A stretch of DNA of 64,000 nucleotides from NCBI GenBank assembly GCA_020636095.1, contig JACJYN010000003.1, positions 682,001-746,000 of the forward strand. The letters are read 5' to 3'. Shown here one piece after another: positions 25,411 to 34,157 of this stretch. Source of the stretch: Lewinellaceae bacterium (GTDB taxonomy: Bacteria > Bacteroidota > Bacteroidia > Chitinophagales > Saprospiraceae). Within the stretch, counting starts at the first letter, position 1; each line of letters begins with the position of its first letter. The position numbers were made by a program, and so were the translations under genes. The notes beneath the pieces were generated by a model, which made no database searches, was not told the origin of the DNA, and saw only the letters and a list, made by a program, of their open reading frames with translations.

Positions 25411-25471
25411 CTTTTAAAAAACGTCTTTTGATTTTCAGTGATTTGCGAATAGCGAACACCGAATTCCGAAC
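25411..25471 (-). repeat. Composite repeat: four RTTCGSN heptamers then a CTGAAAATCAA block
   Basis: On the minus strand four heptamers (25471-25444: GTTCGGA, ATTCGGT, GTTCGCT, ATTCGCA) are followed after 5 nt by a 28-nt block beginning CTGAAAATCAAAAGACG (25438-25411). The same order occurs on the plus strand at 44991-45087, where the block matches at about 24 of 28 positions. The remainder of the 24936-25547 gap holds the repeats listed separately and no gene. Confidence 0.75.
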
Positions 25472-25547
25472 ATTACCTGTACGAACCCGTTCCGGCCGGA
25501 TAGACGGGCGCCGTTCGCAAATCACACATCGCAAAACCTCAGCCCTA

Positions 25548-26351
25548 CTACCAATTGTCCCCATCCAGCAAATCGCCCAGGCCGCCGAGCACGCTGCCTT
25601 CGCCCTTGTTCTTGCCACCATACTGGCGGGATGCGGAAACCACGCGGTCGGCCAGGCGGCTGAAGGGCAGTGACTGAACCCACACCCTGCCGGGGCCCTG
25701 CAGGCGGGCGTAGAAGAGGCCTTCCCCGCCAAACAGCATATTGCGTACGCCGCGGATCATTTCTATGTCGTAATCCACATCCCGGGTAAAGCCGACGAGG
25801 CAGCCGGTGTCCACCCTCAAAGTTTCGCCAATGGCCAGTTCCTTTTCTACAATATTGCCGCCGGCATGCAGGAAAGCCAGCCCATCTCCTTCCAGTTTCT
25901 GCATGATGAACCCTTCCCCGCCGAAGAATCCGCGCCCCAGGCGTTTAGAGAACTCGATGCCCACAGATACCCCCTGGGCGGCGCATAGGAATGCATCTTT
26001 CTGGCAGATGATCTTGCCATCCAGTTCAGCCAGGTCGACTGGGATGATGCGGCCCGGATATGGAGAAGCGAAGGAGACTCGCTTTTTTCCAGAGCCCCCG
26101 TGGGTGAAGGCGGCCATAAACAGGCTTTCCCCAGTCAGCAAGCGCTTACCGGCGGAAAAGACCTTGCCCCATAGGCCGGTATCTTCTTCCTTATGGCTGC
26201 CGTCGCCGAAAATGGTGGCCAGCTCGATGCCGTCGTCCATCATCATGAAACTGCCCGCTTCGGCGATAACCGTTTCGTAGGGGTCCAGTTCAATTTCGAC
26301 AAATTGCATCTCCTCGCCGTAAATCTGATAGTCTATTTCGTGTGCGTTCAT
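25548..26351 (-). CDS. AIM24 family (TIGR00266-like) protein
   Basis: A 267-residue soluble protein of the AIM24/TIGR00266 family, a beta-rich fold related to tubby-like or TRAP-like proteins; bacterial function is unknown. Family features are VEIELDPYETVIAEAGSFMMMDDGIEL near the N-terminus, GESLFMAAFTHGG, GKIICQKDAFLCAAQGVSVG, and VDTGCLVGFTRDVDYDIE with a Gly-rich C-terminal tail (GGLGDLLDGDNW). The start at 26351 (MNAHEIDYQIYG) fits the family. It stands alone and reads toward the repeat island. Confidence 0.9.
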   Translation of the reverse strand: MNAHEIDYQIYGEEMQFVEIELDPYETVIAEAGSFMMMDDGIELATIFGDGSHKEEDTGLWGKVFSAGKRLLTGESLFMAAFTHGGSGKKRVSFASPYPGRIIPVDLAELDGKIICQKDAFLCAAQGVSVGIEFSKRLGRGFFGGEGFIMQKLEGDGLAFLHAGGNIVEKELAIGETLRVDTGCLVGFTRDVDYDIEMIRGVRNMLFGGEGLFYARLQGPGRVWVQSLPFSRLADRVVSASRQYGGKNKGEGSVLGGLGDLLDGDNW

Positions 26352-26489
26352 GAAATGAGGTTTTGATTATGTGAGTGCAAATAATCTTAAGAATGACAAG
26401 GCAATTCAACTAATATCGAAAGGATTGCTGATTTTTTCTACCAACAATGGGATATTGTCGTGCTGGCGGTAATTGATTTCACGTAACTG

Positions 26490-26598
26490 TTTAGGTATTT
26501 CGGTTGTATGGTGTCCCGGTATTGCGGCCGGAGTCTCACAGAGGCTCTGCAACTGCCTGGCCACAAAACCATAATGCCGAAATACCATAATACCTAAA
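26490..26598. repeat. Inverted repeat, element C
   Basis: The left arm TTTAGGTATTTCGG..GTATGGT (26490-26512) pairs with ACCATAATGCCGAAATACC (26568-26586), whose outer part carries an 8-bp insertion before TACCTAAA (26591-26598). It lies in the 393-bp gap between the divergent AIM24 and DEAD-box genes, which otherwise shows no gene. It might be a regulatory or mobile-element remnant. Confidence 0.55.
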
Positions 26599-26744
26599 TA
26601 GATACGATTTCACATACTAAAAAAGGGGGAATGCTGTTAAATTAGTCTTTTTATCTTTCCTAAGCCTATCAAACCATTGATTGTCAAGTTTTTTTCCGGA
26701 TATTTGCGCCGCTATATAGTGATAAAAAAAGAAACACAAATATT

Positions 26745-28031
26745 TTGAAATTTTCTGAATTTGGGTTTGAACCGGAATTAATTGAAGGACTGGATGCGAT
26801 GGGTTTTGAAACCGCTACGCCGGTACAGGAGCTGGCCATCCCTCCAATTATGGAAGAGCGCGATGTGCTGGCTTGCGCTCAGACCGGCACAGGTAAAACA
26901 GCAGCTTTCCTCTTGCCAATACTTAACAGGCTAACCAAAGACCCCAATGAAAAAGGGGTTGACACCATCATTATCGAACCGACCCGCGAACTGGCCATGC
27001 AGGTCGACCAGCAACTGGAAGCGCTTTCCTATTTCACTCCGGTGAGTTCCATCGCCATTTATGGCGGACGGGACGGACAGGCAATGGAACAGGAAAAGCG
27101 AGCCCTCAAACGCGGCGCGGCGATCATCGTGTGCACCCCGGGGCGATTCAGCGCTCACCTCGATTTTGGTTACGCCAAGCTGGACACGGTCCGCCACCTC
27201 ATCCTCGACGAGGCCGACCGCATGCTGGATATGGGCTTTGCTCCCGCTATCATGGATATTGTCAACCGGCTGCCCAGAGAACGGCAGACGCTGCTCTTCT
27301 CGGCTACCATGCCCGGGCAGATCAGGAAGTTTGCCAAGGAATTGCTGCGCGATCCGGTGGAGATCAATATCGCTATTTCGAAGCCGGCGGAGAATATCCT
27401 GCAGTTGGCCTACGAAGTGGAAAATTTCGGTAAGATCGCGCTGACGGAAAGAATCCTGGAAACCAATAAACGCCTGGAGCGGGTGCTGATTTTTGCCGGC
27501 ACCAAGAAGAACGTGCGGGAACTTGCCGCCAGCCTCAACAAGCGGGGCATGGACGTGGGCGCCATCCATTCTGACCTCACCCAGGACGAGCGGGTAGCGC
27601 AGTTGCACGCTTTTAAAAGCGGCGCCACGCCCATCATCGTAGCCACCGATGTTCTTTCCCGTGGTATTGACATCAAAGGCATCGACGCGGTCATCAATTT
27701 TGACGTGCCCGGAGATGCAGAAGATTATGTACACCGCATTGGGCGTACCGGCCGCGCCGATGCCGCCGGCATGGCCTTCACCTTCATCAGCCGGAAAGAC
27801 CGCGGCCGGTTCACGCGTATCGAAGAACTGATCGAACGCAGAGTACAACGCCTCCCACTGCCTCCCGACCTGGCGAATGTTGAATATTCCAACTCCGGCG
27901 GTGGCCGTGGTGGCCGCGGACGGAGCGGCGGCGGCGGCGGAAAAGGAAGAGGCCGGAGCGGCGGTGGCGATAGCCGGGGGGGAAGAAAAGGAGGTAAAAG
28001 AGGCGGAAGCCGCGGGCCGAAGAAGAGCTAA
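26745..28031 (+). CDS. DEAD-box ATP-dependent RNA helicase
   Basis: A 428-residue DEAD-box helicase. The start is TTG at 26745: the Q motif needs the upstream Phe (FSEFGFE, residues 3-9) and Gln (residue 28), so the first ATG downstream would be too late. Motifs are I AQTGTGKT (residues 45-52), Ia PTRELAMQ, Ib TPGR, II DEAD (155-158), III SAT (186-188), and VI HRIGRTGR near 331-338. The tail from about residue 380 is a Gly/Arg/Lys-rich, RGG-like low-complexity region expected to bind RNA. Such RhlE-like helicases act in ribosome assembly or cold-shock RNA remodelling. Single gene with its own promoter region. Confidence 0.96.
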   Translation: MKFSEFGFEPELIEGLDAMGFETATPVQELAIPPIMEERDVLACAQTGTGKTAAFLLPILNRLTKDPNEKGVDTIIIEPTRELAMQVDQQLEALSYFTPVSSIAIYGGRDGQAMEQEKRALKRGAAIIVCTPGRFSAHLDFGYAKLDTVRHLILDEADRMLDMGFAPAIMDIVNRLPRERQTLLFSATMPGQIRKFAKELLRDPVEINIAISKPAENILQLAYEVENFGKIALTERILETNKRLERVLIFAGTKKNVRELAASLNKRGMDVGAIHSDLTQDERVAQLHAFKSGATPIIVATDVLSRGIDIKGIDAVINFDVPGDAEDYVHRIGRTGRADAAGMAFTFISRKDRGRFTRIEELIERRVQRLPLPPDLANVEYSNSGGGRGGRGRSGGGGGKGRGRSGGGDSRGGRKGGKRGGSRGPKKS

Positions 28032-28091
28032 CTCTTCTTTCAGCCAGGGCGAAGCGCCTGTCCTAACCTCAATTCGGGGTTGCCAACAGCG

Positions 28092-29039
28092 CTAATAAAA
28101 GCTCACTACGCCCTTTCCTTCGCCCCCTATGGCCAGGCTAAGGCCCAGGCTGATAGAAGCATGATGCTGGCTGCGCATATTCTCCACATCTTTGGTGGTG
28201 TTCACCAAATCCATCACATCGTAAAAGAACTGGCCGCTTAGAAAAACCTGCCCATTGGTAAAAAGCCTTTTGGAAAGGCGAGCGCCGGCAATGGGCCCCA
28301 GGTGGAAGGAGCGGCCGCCCACATCTTCCGGCAGCAGCACCTTGCTGTCTTCCGCCAGCCTTTCCAGGGAAAGCAATTGAGCAACGGTAAATTCATTCTC
28401 CTCAGCGATGCGTTTGATCTCTTCATTGAGGTGGGCGAAAAAGCCGGCTTCCCCTTCCGAGCGCTGGAAACTCCCGTCGAAGCCCGCCCGGGCGCCGACG
28501 AATATTTCGTAGTCAAAGGCACGGGCAATGCTGTTGGCCCCCGCGCCGTACCGCGTATTGGCCAGGTTGAAACGGTAGTCGAGGTGGAGGTTCATACCTT
28601 TCCGTCCCTGTTTGAAATAGCCAGGGCTGACCGCTAGCTCAAAGAACTGCCGTTGCATTTCCACATCGGAGGATTCTCCGAATCCATAGGACAGAAAAAA
28701 GGCAAGCACCGTTTTATTGTATCCGTTTTGCCCAAATTGCCGGTCCATATTCAGGTCATTGACCGGTTCGTCCACTCCCTGTAGGAGGGATTCCAGGGAG
28801 GCGCCTAGTTTGATGAGATTCCACATGGCCCGGTAATGGGGGTTGGCCGACAGCGGCGCCTTGTCATCCAGGGCGAACACCGACATGGTTTTCAAACCGA
28901 TGTCCAGGCGGGCGTCATCCAGGGTGATCAGGTAGGTGGCCCCTGTTTTTTTTCTGTAATCTTCTGCTGTTTGGGCGGTTGCCGATTGGGCTAGTAAAAA
29001 GGCTGTAAAAAGCAACAAGGAGTAAAATTTTCCATTCAT
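28092..29039 (-). CDS. Exported, possibly outer-membrane, protein of unknown family
   Basis: A 315-residue protein with a signal peptide (cleavage near SATAQ, residue 23). The mature part alternates short hydrophobic strands (TYLITLDDARLDIGLKTMSVF, LAFFLSYGFG, LNLHLDYRFNLANTRYG-like, ISLGLSLAIGG) and ends in an aromatic residue (VVSFY), as outer-membrane beta-barrels do. A charged helical insert (HLNEEIKRIAEENEFTVAQLL) sits about two-thirds along. It does not resemble PorP/SprF. Last gene of a three-gene minus-strand operon with a second unknown exported protein and a T9SS type B cargo. Confidence 0.65.
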   Translation of the reverse strand: MNGKFYSLLLFTAFLLAQSATAQTAEDYRKKTGATYLITLDDARLDIGLKTMSVFALDDKAPLSANPHYRAMWNLIKLGASLESLLQGVDEPVNDLNMDRQFGQNGYNKTVLAFFLSYGFGESSDVEMQRQFFELAVSPGYFKQGRKGMNLHLDYRFNLANTRYGAGANSIARAFDYEIFVGARAGFDGSFQRSEGEAGFFAHLNEEIKRIAEENEFTVAQLLSLERLAEDSKVLLPEDVGGRSFHLGPIAGARLSKRLFTNGQVFLSGQFFYDVMDLVNTTKDVENMRSQHHASISLGLSLAIGGEGKGVVSFY

Positions 29040-29096
29040 GGTCCCTTCTTTTTAGTTTTCCATAACCGTGCCGGTGCACGCATTTGTTTGATTGAA

Positions 29097-30074
29097 TTAT
29101 TTTCGTTTTCCGACGCCTATTCCCCATCTTAGCCCGGCGAAGGCATAGGTGGAATACATCGGCCGGGTGCCGTTGATCGAAGTATGCCGGCTGAAGCTGA
29201 GGTCGCCGCCCAGGATGGCGGAAAATCCAGCTCCAAAGTTGGCGAGCAACTCCGCTCTTACAAAGCCCCCCATGGCGGGCACCGTCCTGGGGTCCTTAAA
29301 TTTTCCAAAAACTACATTCTGTATGGCCTCTGCGATCTGGTCGGTTGTATTTTCCACCGGCCGCAGAATGCCGCCCTCCATCAGGCTGTCCAGCTTTTCG
29401 CTGATCAGCAATACGCTGCCCAGGTCGACCACCGGAGAGGGGTCGGCGGTGAACCGGATGCCAGGGGTTACTTCGAAATCGAGGGAAGCATTGCGGTTTT
29501 TGCCCCACTCCAGCAGCACCCTGTCCGGCATGAAGAGCCGTTTGAGGTGCAGGTAGGCCTCCAGGTCGTAGCGGTTCGCAAAGAAAGGAGCCGTTTTGGT
29601 GGCGTCTTCCAGTGCCAGCAGCGCCAGGTGTTCCGCCAGTTCTTCGGCTTTCCCGGCGAGGGAAAGGCGAACCGACTTGATCTGGTTTTTAAGTTTCCTG
29701 GCTTCGGGTTTTTCCGTGAGCCGGGGGTCGGAAACCGTGAAGCTGCCACCCAAAAAGCGGTAGCGCACAAAGAAACGGGTGCTCCTGACATTTCGGGTAA
29801 GCTTCTTATTGATCTCGCCCGTCACTTCAATCCGTATGCCGGGAAAAAGCGCTTTCAGCCAGCGTGGCGCATCGATGCCGGCGTCGTTCAGCGCAGAATC
29901 TACAACGCCCTCGGTGATCTCTATTTCCGAAAAACCGGCGATCTCCGCCAGGCTGCCCTTGAAATTGGTATGTGCCGGGCCCGTTACTGCCTCGACCCCC
30001 ATCTCAAAAGCCTGAGCCTGGGTGTTTATAGATGCAAGAACCAGAAGAAAAGCCAGAAATATCGTTCTCGTCAT
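29097..30074 (-). CDS. Exported, possibly outer-membrane, protein of unknown family
   Basis: A 325-residue protein with a signal peptide (residues 1-20, cleavage after NTQAQ). Strand-rich segments include STRFFVRYRFLGGSFTVSD, FVRAELLANFGAGFSAILGGDLSFSR and the C-terminal YSTYAFAGLRWGIGVGKRK, suggesting a beta-barrel; a helical stretch (EARKLKNQIKSVRLSLAGKAEELAEHLALLAL) interrupts it. No named family recognised. It starts 11 bp after the stop of the upstream T9SS type B protein and ends 57 bp before the next gene, so the three are probably co-transcribed. Confidence 0.65.
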   Translation of the reverse strand: MTRTIFLAFLLVLASINTQAQAFEMGVEAVTGPAHTNFKGSLAEIAGFSEIEITEGVVDSALNDAGIDAPRWLKALFPGIRIEVTGEINKKLTRNVRSTRFFVRYRFLGGSFTVSDPRLTEKPEARKLKNQIKSVRLSLAGKAEELAEHLALLALEDATKTAPFFANRYDLEAYLHLKRLFMPDRVLLEWGKNRNASLDFEVTPGIRFTADPSPVVDLGSVLLISEKLDSLMEGGILRPVENTTDQIAEAIQNVVFGKFKDPRTVPAMGGFVRAELLANFGAGFSAILGGDLSFSRHTSINGTRPMYSTYAFAGLRWGIGVGKRK

Positions 30075-30085
30075 ACTTGTGTCTT

Positions 30086-32344
30086 TTATCGAACCAGCGA
30101 TACATCGCCTTTGAATGATTTTCTTGCGCCGTTCCCGAACCGCACGATTCCATGATAGGTATACACCCCCGGGTTCATGCGTTTTTCGCCGAAATAACCG
30201 TCCCAGCCGGTAGATTCATCGTTGAGGTATAGTTCCTCACCCTTGTAGATCAGCGCTCCCCAGCGGTCGTAGACCCGCAGGCTTTCGATTATCTCGCCGG
30301 AACCGTTGTCACTGTAAAAAGTAAAACGGTCGTTGCGGCCATCTTCATCCGGAGAAAAGGCATTGGGGGCGTAGATGTCTCCAAGTACAATCGTCAATTG
30401 AAAGCCATCGGAAGCTTTGCAGCCACGGGCATCCTCCACGATGATGCGCACATCCATATCCTGCCGGGCCAGGAAGCTGGTAACCGGCCCCTCTGTATCG
30501 ATCTCCCGGGGCAACCATTGGTATTGCAGCACATCGCCGATCACCTGTGCGGACAGGCTCACCGGCGTATTGGGGCGTACTTCCAGATAGGCTATGTCGA
30601 GGTTTACGGCCAGGGTGTCCGGAGAGAGGAGGGTTACGGTTTGCTCGCGGATGCAGCCCAGCCCATCCTGAATGGCCAGCGGGTAGATTCCTGGCATTAA
30701 TTTCCCAAACCTGGGAGACAGAGCGTACGTGTCTCCGCCGTCAATAGAATAAATGAGGGGTTGATCCGGGATGGACGGAATGAAGCGGATGACTCCGTAA
30801 TCATTGGGGCAAACCGGTTGTTCCACCTCTATCTCAACATCCGGCCCATCGGGGGTGGGCAGGTCATAAGCCCGCGCTATGAGACAACCCTGTCCGTCGG
30901 TGATGGATACCCGAAAAGAACCGCCCGAAGCAGTGGCGAAGGTGGGCCCCGTTTGATTGGTTTCCCATACGTACTGGTAGGTATCGGGAAAAAGATAGAT
31001 ACGGGTGCTGTCGCAGCTCTCTTCGATCACCGATTCGATATCTGAAGGCGTAAATCCAAAAACGTCAAAGGTTTCTATTATCTGGCAGCCTAGCGAGTCG
31101 GCCGCCGTGAATGTGTAAATGCCGATATCGTCGGGTTGAAAGTTGTAGAGCATACCATTTGGTATGTTGTTTCCTCCGGCGCCTGACCAGGTAACCTGGT
31201 TAAAGAGGCTGTCATTGGAGAGCGACAGGAGCAGGGTGTCACCCAGGCATACCTCTGTGAAAAGGATTTGTGGAACAGGCGGCACATTAACCGTAAGCAA
31301 CAGGGTGTCGGTATCCTCACATCCTTCCTCATTGAAAGCATGGAGGATATAAGGGCCGCTATCGGCGGCCTGTGCGTCCGGGATGCTGAGCAGGGCGCCA
31401 TCGGTAGTATTGCCATTGGGGCTTTCCCAGAAGTGGCTGGCGCCGCCGCCCCCCTGAAGGTTGGCGACGGCGCCCTGACAGATCAGCTGATCGGCGCCGG
31501 CCTGGGCAAAATCCGGGTTTTCCACCAGTATGGAGTCGACATACAGGCAGCAGTCGTCTTCAACGCGTAGGTAATACATGCCTTCGTTGCCAGACAGTGC
31601 CAGTTGAGCCGTCGTCGTGTTGGTGCTCCATCCGTTGGAGTTGGACCACTCCACCTGTACCGGGCCGGAAAAGCAGCCCTCAGGCAATATCGCCTGAAGC
31701 GAGATGCTGTCCTGCTGGCAATCGACTGCAACTTCTTTGCGGATCACGCAGGAGCGCACCGCTTCCGGACAATGAATATGGGTGGAAAACTCGGTGGAGG
31801 TGCTGTTGGGGTTGCTGAAAACCACGAATTCCACCTGCATGCCTTCTGCGCAGAAGGGCAATTGGCCGCTCAACCGGCCCACGCCGTTGAGCGTTTGCAG
31901 GTTGGCGGGCAGGGCATAGGGGGGCTGGCCCTGCGATTGCAACCACAGATTCATGGTATTCACATCGCTGACGCCCTGCACCAGCAGCGAGTCGTTGTCG
32001 GCCAGGGCAAAACCATCCACACAATCGACGCAGTTGCCAAAGGAAATACGACCCAATTCCTTGCGGCTGCCATCGGGCATCAGGGCAAAAACGCGGGAGC
32101 GGTCCACCTGTTGCCCGCCGAAGGCATTGATGTCTATATAATAGGAACGCAATAAGGTATCTTCATTAAAGTAAGTAGTGTACAAGAGCGTATCCTGCGA
32201 AGGTTGAGTATGGCCAAGCTCATCCTGCGGATCGATGTAGGAGACGCCACATTCTTCCAGGATTAGCACAGACTGGCCTGGCATACCGATAGGCAGGCAA
32301 CAGAGGGGTAGCCATAAAAGAGGTAGCAACCTAACGCTCTTCAT
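30086..32344 (-). CDS. Large secreted protein with T9SS type B (gliding-motility type) sorting domain
   Basis: A 752-residue secreted protein: signal peptide, several immunoglobulin/PKD-like beta domains with repeated Cys pairs, and a C-terminal type B sorting domain from about residue 660. That domain reads IYAPNAFSPDEDGRNDRFTFY, then LRVYDRWGALIYKGEEL and NPGVYTYHGIVRFGNG. Type B domains direct secretion through the type IX system, often with a SprF/PorP-like partner barrel encoded next door; here the two downstream genes could fill such a role but are not PorP-like by sequence. First gene of the operon. The surface function, such as adhesion, is inferred only. Confidence 0.9.
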   Translation of the reverse strand: MKSVRLLPLLWLPLCCLPIGMPGQSVLILEECGVSYIDPQDELGHTQPSQDTLLYTTYFNEDTLLRSYYIDINAFGGQQVDRSRVFALMPDGSRKELGRISFGNCVDCVDGFALADNDSLLVQGVSDVNTMNLWLQSQGQPPYALPANLQTLNGVGRLSGQLPFCAEGMQVEFVVFSNPNSTSTEFSTHIHCPEAVRSCVIRKEVAVDCQQDSISLQAILPEGCFSGPVQVEWSNSNGWSTNTTTAQLALSGNEGMYYLRVEDDCCLYVDSILVENPDFAQAGADQLICQGAVANLQGGGGASHFWESPNGNTTDGALLSIPDAQAADSGPYILHAFNEEGCEDTDTLLLTVNVPPVPQILFTEVCLGDTLLLSLSNDSLFNQVTWSGAGGNNIPNGMLYNFQPDDIGIYTFTAADSLGCQIIETFDVFGFTPSDIESVIEESCDSTRIYLFPDTYQYVWETNQTGPTFATASGGSFRVSITDGQGCLIARAYDLPTPDGPDVEIEVEQPVCPNDYGVIRFIPSIPDQPLIYSIDGGDTYALSPRFGKLMPGIYPLAIQDGLGCIREQTVTLLSPDTLAVNLDIAYLEVRPNTPVSLSAQVIGDVLQYQWLPREIDTEGPVTSFLARQDMDVRIIVEDARGCKASDGFQLTIVLGDIYAPNAFSPDEDGRNDRFTFYSDNGSGEIIESLRVYDRWGALIYKGEELYLNDESTGWDGYFGEKRMNPGVYTYHGIVRFGNGARKSFKGDVSLVR

Positions 32345-32641
32345 ACAAAGGGGAATTGGCTTGTTTTAATTGTAAAACAGTAAGCCGTCTTGAAAATAAA
32401 TACCAACTGAGGGAGTATCAGGAACGCTTGAGCTATGTTTTTAGCCTGTCGGCGGGTGACATATCTCAAACAGATTCCAAGTAAAAGGGTCAGGCTAATA
32501 GGAGATTATGATTTAGGGTGGGTAAATGTAATACTTTTTAGCCTTATATTGTAATCAGAAGGCCGGCCTTAACGATACAAATGTTATTTTTTTTAATTTG
32601 GTAATTCTTTTGCGCATCTTATCTTTAACAACTTTACTTTA
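32345..32641. other. Intergenic region without recognised gene
   Basis: AT-rich DNA between the divergent T9SS type B operon and the glucosaminidase gene, expected to hold promoters for both. I see no strong -7 match, hairpin gene or conserved RNA in it; the AGATTTTCCAGAT palindrome follows directly at 32642. Confidence 0.4.
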
Positions 32642-32674
32642 AGATTTTCCAGATTTTGAAAATCTGGAAAATCT
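32642..32674. repeat. Palindrome, AGATTTTCCAGAT family, copy 3
   Basis: Perfect 16-bp arms (AGATTTTCCAGATTTT / AAAATCTGGAAAATCT) around one central G. It ends 11 bp before the ATG of the glucosaminidase gene, so the hairpin would sit over the ribosome-binding region of that mRNA if transcribed through. Confidence 0.9.
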
Positions 32675-32685
32675 AAGGAACAGCG

Positions 32686-33702
32686 ATGGGACTATTTCAC
32701 TCCACTGCCGAAGGTACTTCTCAGCTGGCGCGCGGCTTCTTCACCGGCCTGTTCGTACTGGCCATGGTATTGGTGGGGCTGTACCTGTATCAGAATAAAT
32801 GGGAGGAAATAGGACAGCAACTGCCCATCATCTATGAGTTGACCGATACCTACCAAAAAGGCATGGAAGCAGTAGGGGGGATTTCAGCGGAGGCGGTGCG
32901 GCGGTTTTATGAGCTCGACGAGTCACCTGATGTCTTCAGCAAGCAGGAAGAATCGGCGCCGGAAAGGATCGGACTGCGCTCCACCTGGGATGGGGAGGCC
33001 ATTCTTGCCAAGATGGAAAAAGCGGGCTTTTCCAAAGGCAGGAAACGCGCCGCCCGGCAGTTTATCGATTATATTGAAGCCAATAAAGAAGCGGCCCTGT
33101 GGGAGATGTACCGCCACAAGGTGCCGGCGAGCATCAAACTGGCGCAGGCCCTGCTGGAATCCAGCGCCGGCCGGTCCCGCCTTGCCGTCAAGACCAACAA
33201 TCACTTTGGCATCAAGGCCCGGCTGAGCGCCCACGCCCGGCAAAAGGTGAAAGACAAACGCTATAACGACCTGCGCGATGAGGATTTTAGCTTTGTCGAT
33301 CCCGCTGTCGGCGTCTTCAATTTCCACGATGACCATTCCTACGACCGCTTCGAGTCCTACCGTTCTATTCCCGACAGCTATGCCCGCCACACGCAATTGC
33401 TCACCCGCCCCTGTACCCCGGGCCAAACGGGCTGCTATAGCTGGATTTGGCCAACCTTCCCCGTTGGCAGTGATCACGACATTACCGAGGCGGCCCGTAC
33501 TTTCCAACGCGCCTCCGGCATCGCCCCCGGTGATTTTTTCAAGGGGCAGACTACCGTACCCTACTATGCCGCCTGCGCCGCCGGCCTGAAAATGGCGGGC
33601 TACGCCACGAGTAAGACCTACCATCAGAAGCTGTGGTATCTGATCGACACGTATGAGCTGTGGCGGCTGGATGTGGCGTTGTTGAAGGGTATGGAGGAGT
33701 AA
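32686..33702 (+). CDS. Membrane-anchored GH73 glucosaminidase-type cell-wall hydrolase
   Basis: A 338-residue protein with one N-terminal transmembrane helix (residues 18-35), a linker, and a FlgJ/GH73-type N-acetylglucosaminidase domain from about residue 120. Motifs are VPASIKLAQALLESSAGRSRLA, with the catalytic-type Glu in LLESS, NNHFGIKA, and the conserved FHDDHSYDRFESYRSIPDSYARH stretch. It cleaves the glycan strand of peptidoglycan in the periplasm. An insertion with three Cys (RPCTPGQTGCYSW and YYAACAAG) distinguishes it from the shorter paralogue at 41931-42794. An AGATTTTCCAGAT palindrome sits 11 bp upstream. Confidence 0.9.
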   Translation: MGLFHSTAEGTSQLARGFFTGLFVLAMVLVGLYLYQNKWEEIGQQLPIIYELTDTYQKGMEAVGGISAEAVRRFYELDESPDVFSKQEESAPERIGLRSTWDGEAILAKMEKAGFSKGRKRAARQFIDYIEANKEAALWEMYRHKVPASIKLAQALLESSAGRSRLAVKTNNHFGIKARLSAHARQKVKDKRYNDLRDEDFSFVDPAVGVFNFHDDHSYDRFESYRSIPDSYARHTQLLTRPCTPGQTGCYSWIWPTFPVGSDHDITEAARTFQRASGIAPGDFFKGQTTVPYYAACAAGLKMAGYATSKTYHQKLWYLIDTYELWRLDVALLKGMEE

Positions 33703-33715
33703 GGGGGCTACCAGT

Positions 33716-33880
33716 CTAGTGCCTCGCGCACTAAATAACAGGATATAAAATGGACTCTTTTGCCGCCATACAGCGTTGTTCGTCGCTCAAATAGTCCCGC
33801 TATGCTCGCTCCTCACGCCTTGTCTGGCGACAAAATAGCCTCATTTTATTTACCCCATTACTTAATGCGCGAGGCACTAG
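33716..33880. repeat. 165-bp palindromic element D
   Basis: Perfect 15-bp ends CTAGTGCCTCGCGCA / TGCGCGAGGCACTAG, continued inward by imperfect pairing of ACAGGATATAAAATG with CATTTTATTTACC. The centre contains ATAG-TCCCG-CTAT. No ORF of interest. It begins 14 bp after the stop of the glucosaminidase gene. Confidence 0.8.
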
Positions 33881-34157
33881 CATTGGACACTCTTGATGGC
33901 CAGGAAGTTGCGGAAGGCTTGGTGGCATTCCGACTTCCGCTTTACTCCCCGCCTGCCAGGCCGCTAAGGCTTGCCTGGCGGGTAGGCAGGCGTCAGTCGC
34001 TTCGCTCGTGTCCGACTTCCGACTTCTGTCCTACACTAGAACGGAAGCCAGTAAGGGTGTAACCGGCCCGCCATAAAGGAATGGATAAACAAGACTCAGA
34101 AGGAGCTCGTCCTTCTGAATTTGAGAATAGATAACCAGGATACCGAGCCGTAGGCCG
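33881..34157. other. Intergenic region with imperfect hairpins
   Basis: Between element D and the end of lgt. It contains an imperfect GC-rich hairpin around 33949-33989 (CCGCCTGCCAGGC / GCCTGGCGGG) and two CCGACTTCCG words (33930 and 34012 region). No gene, terminator with T-run, or known RNA was recognised. Confidence 0.4.
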
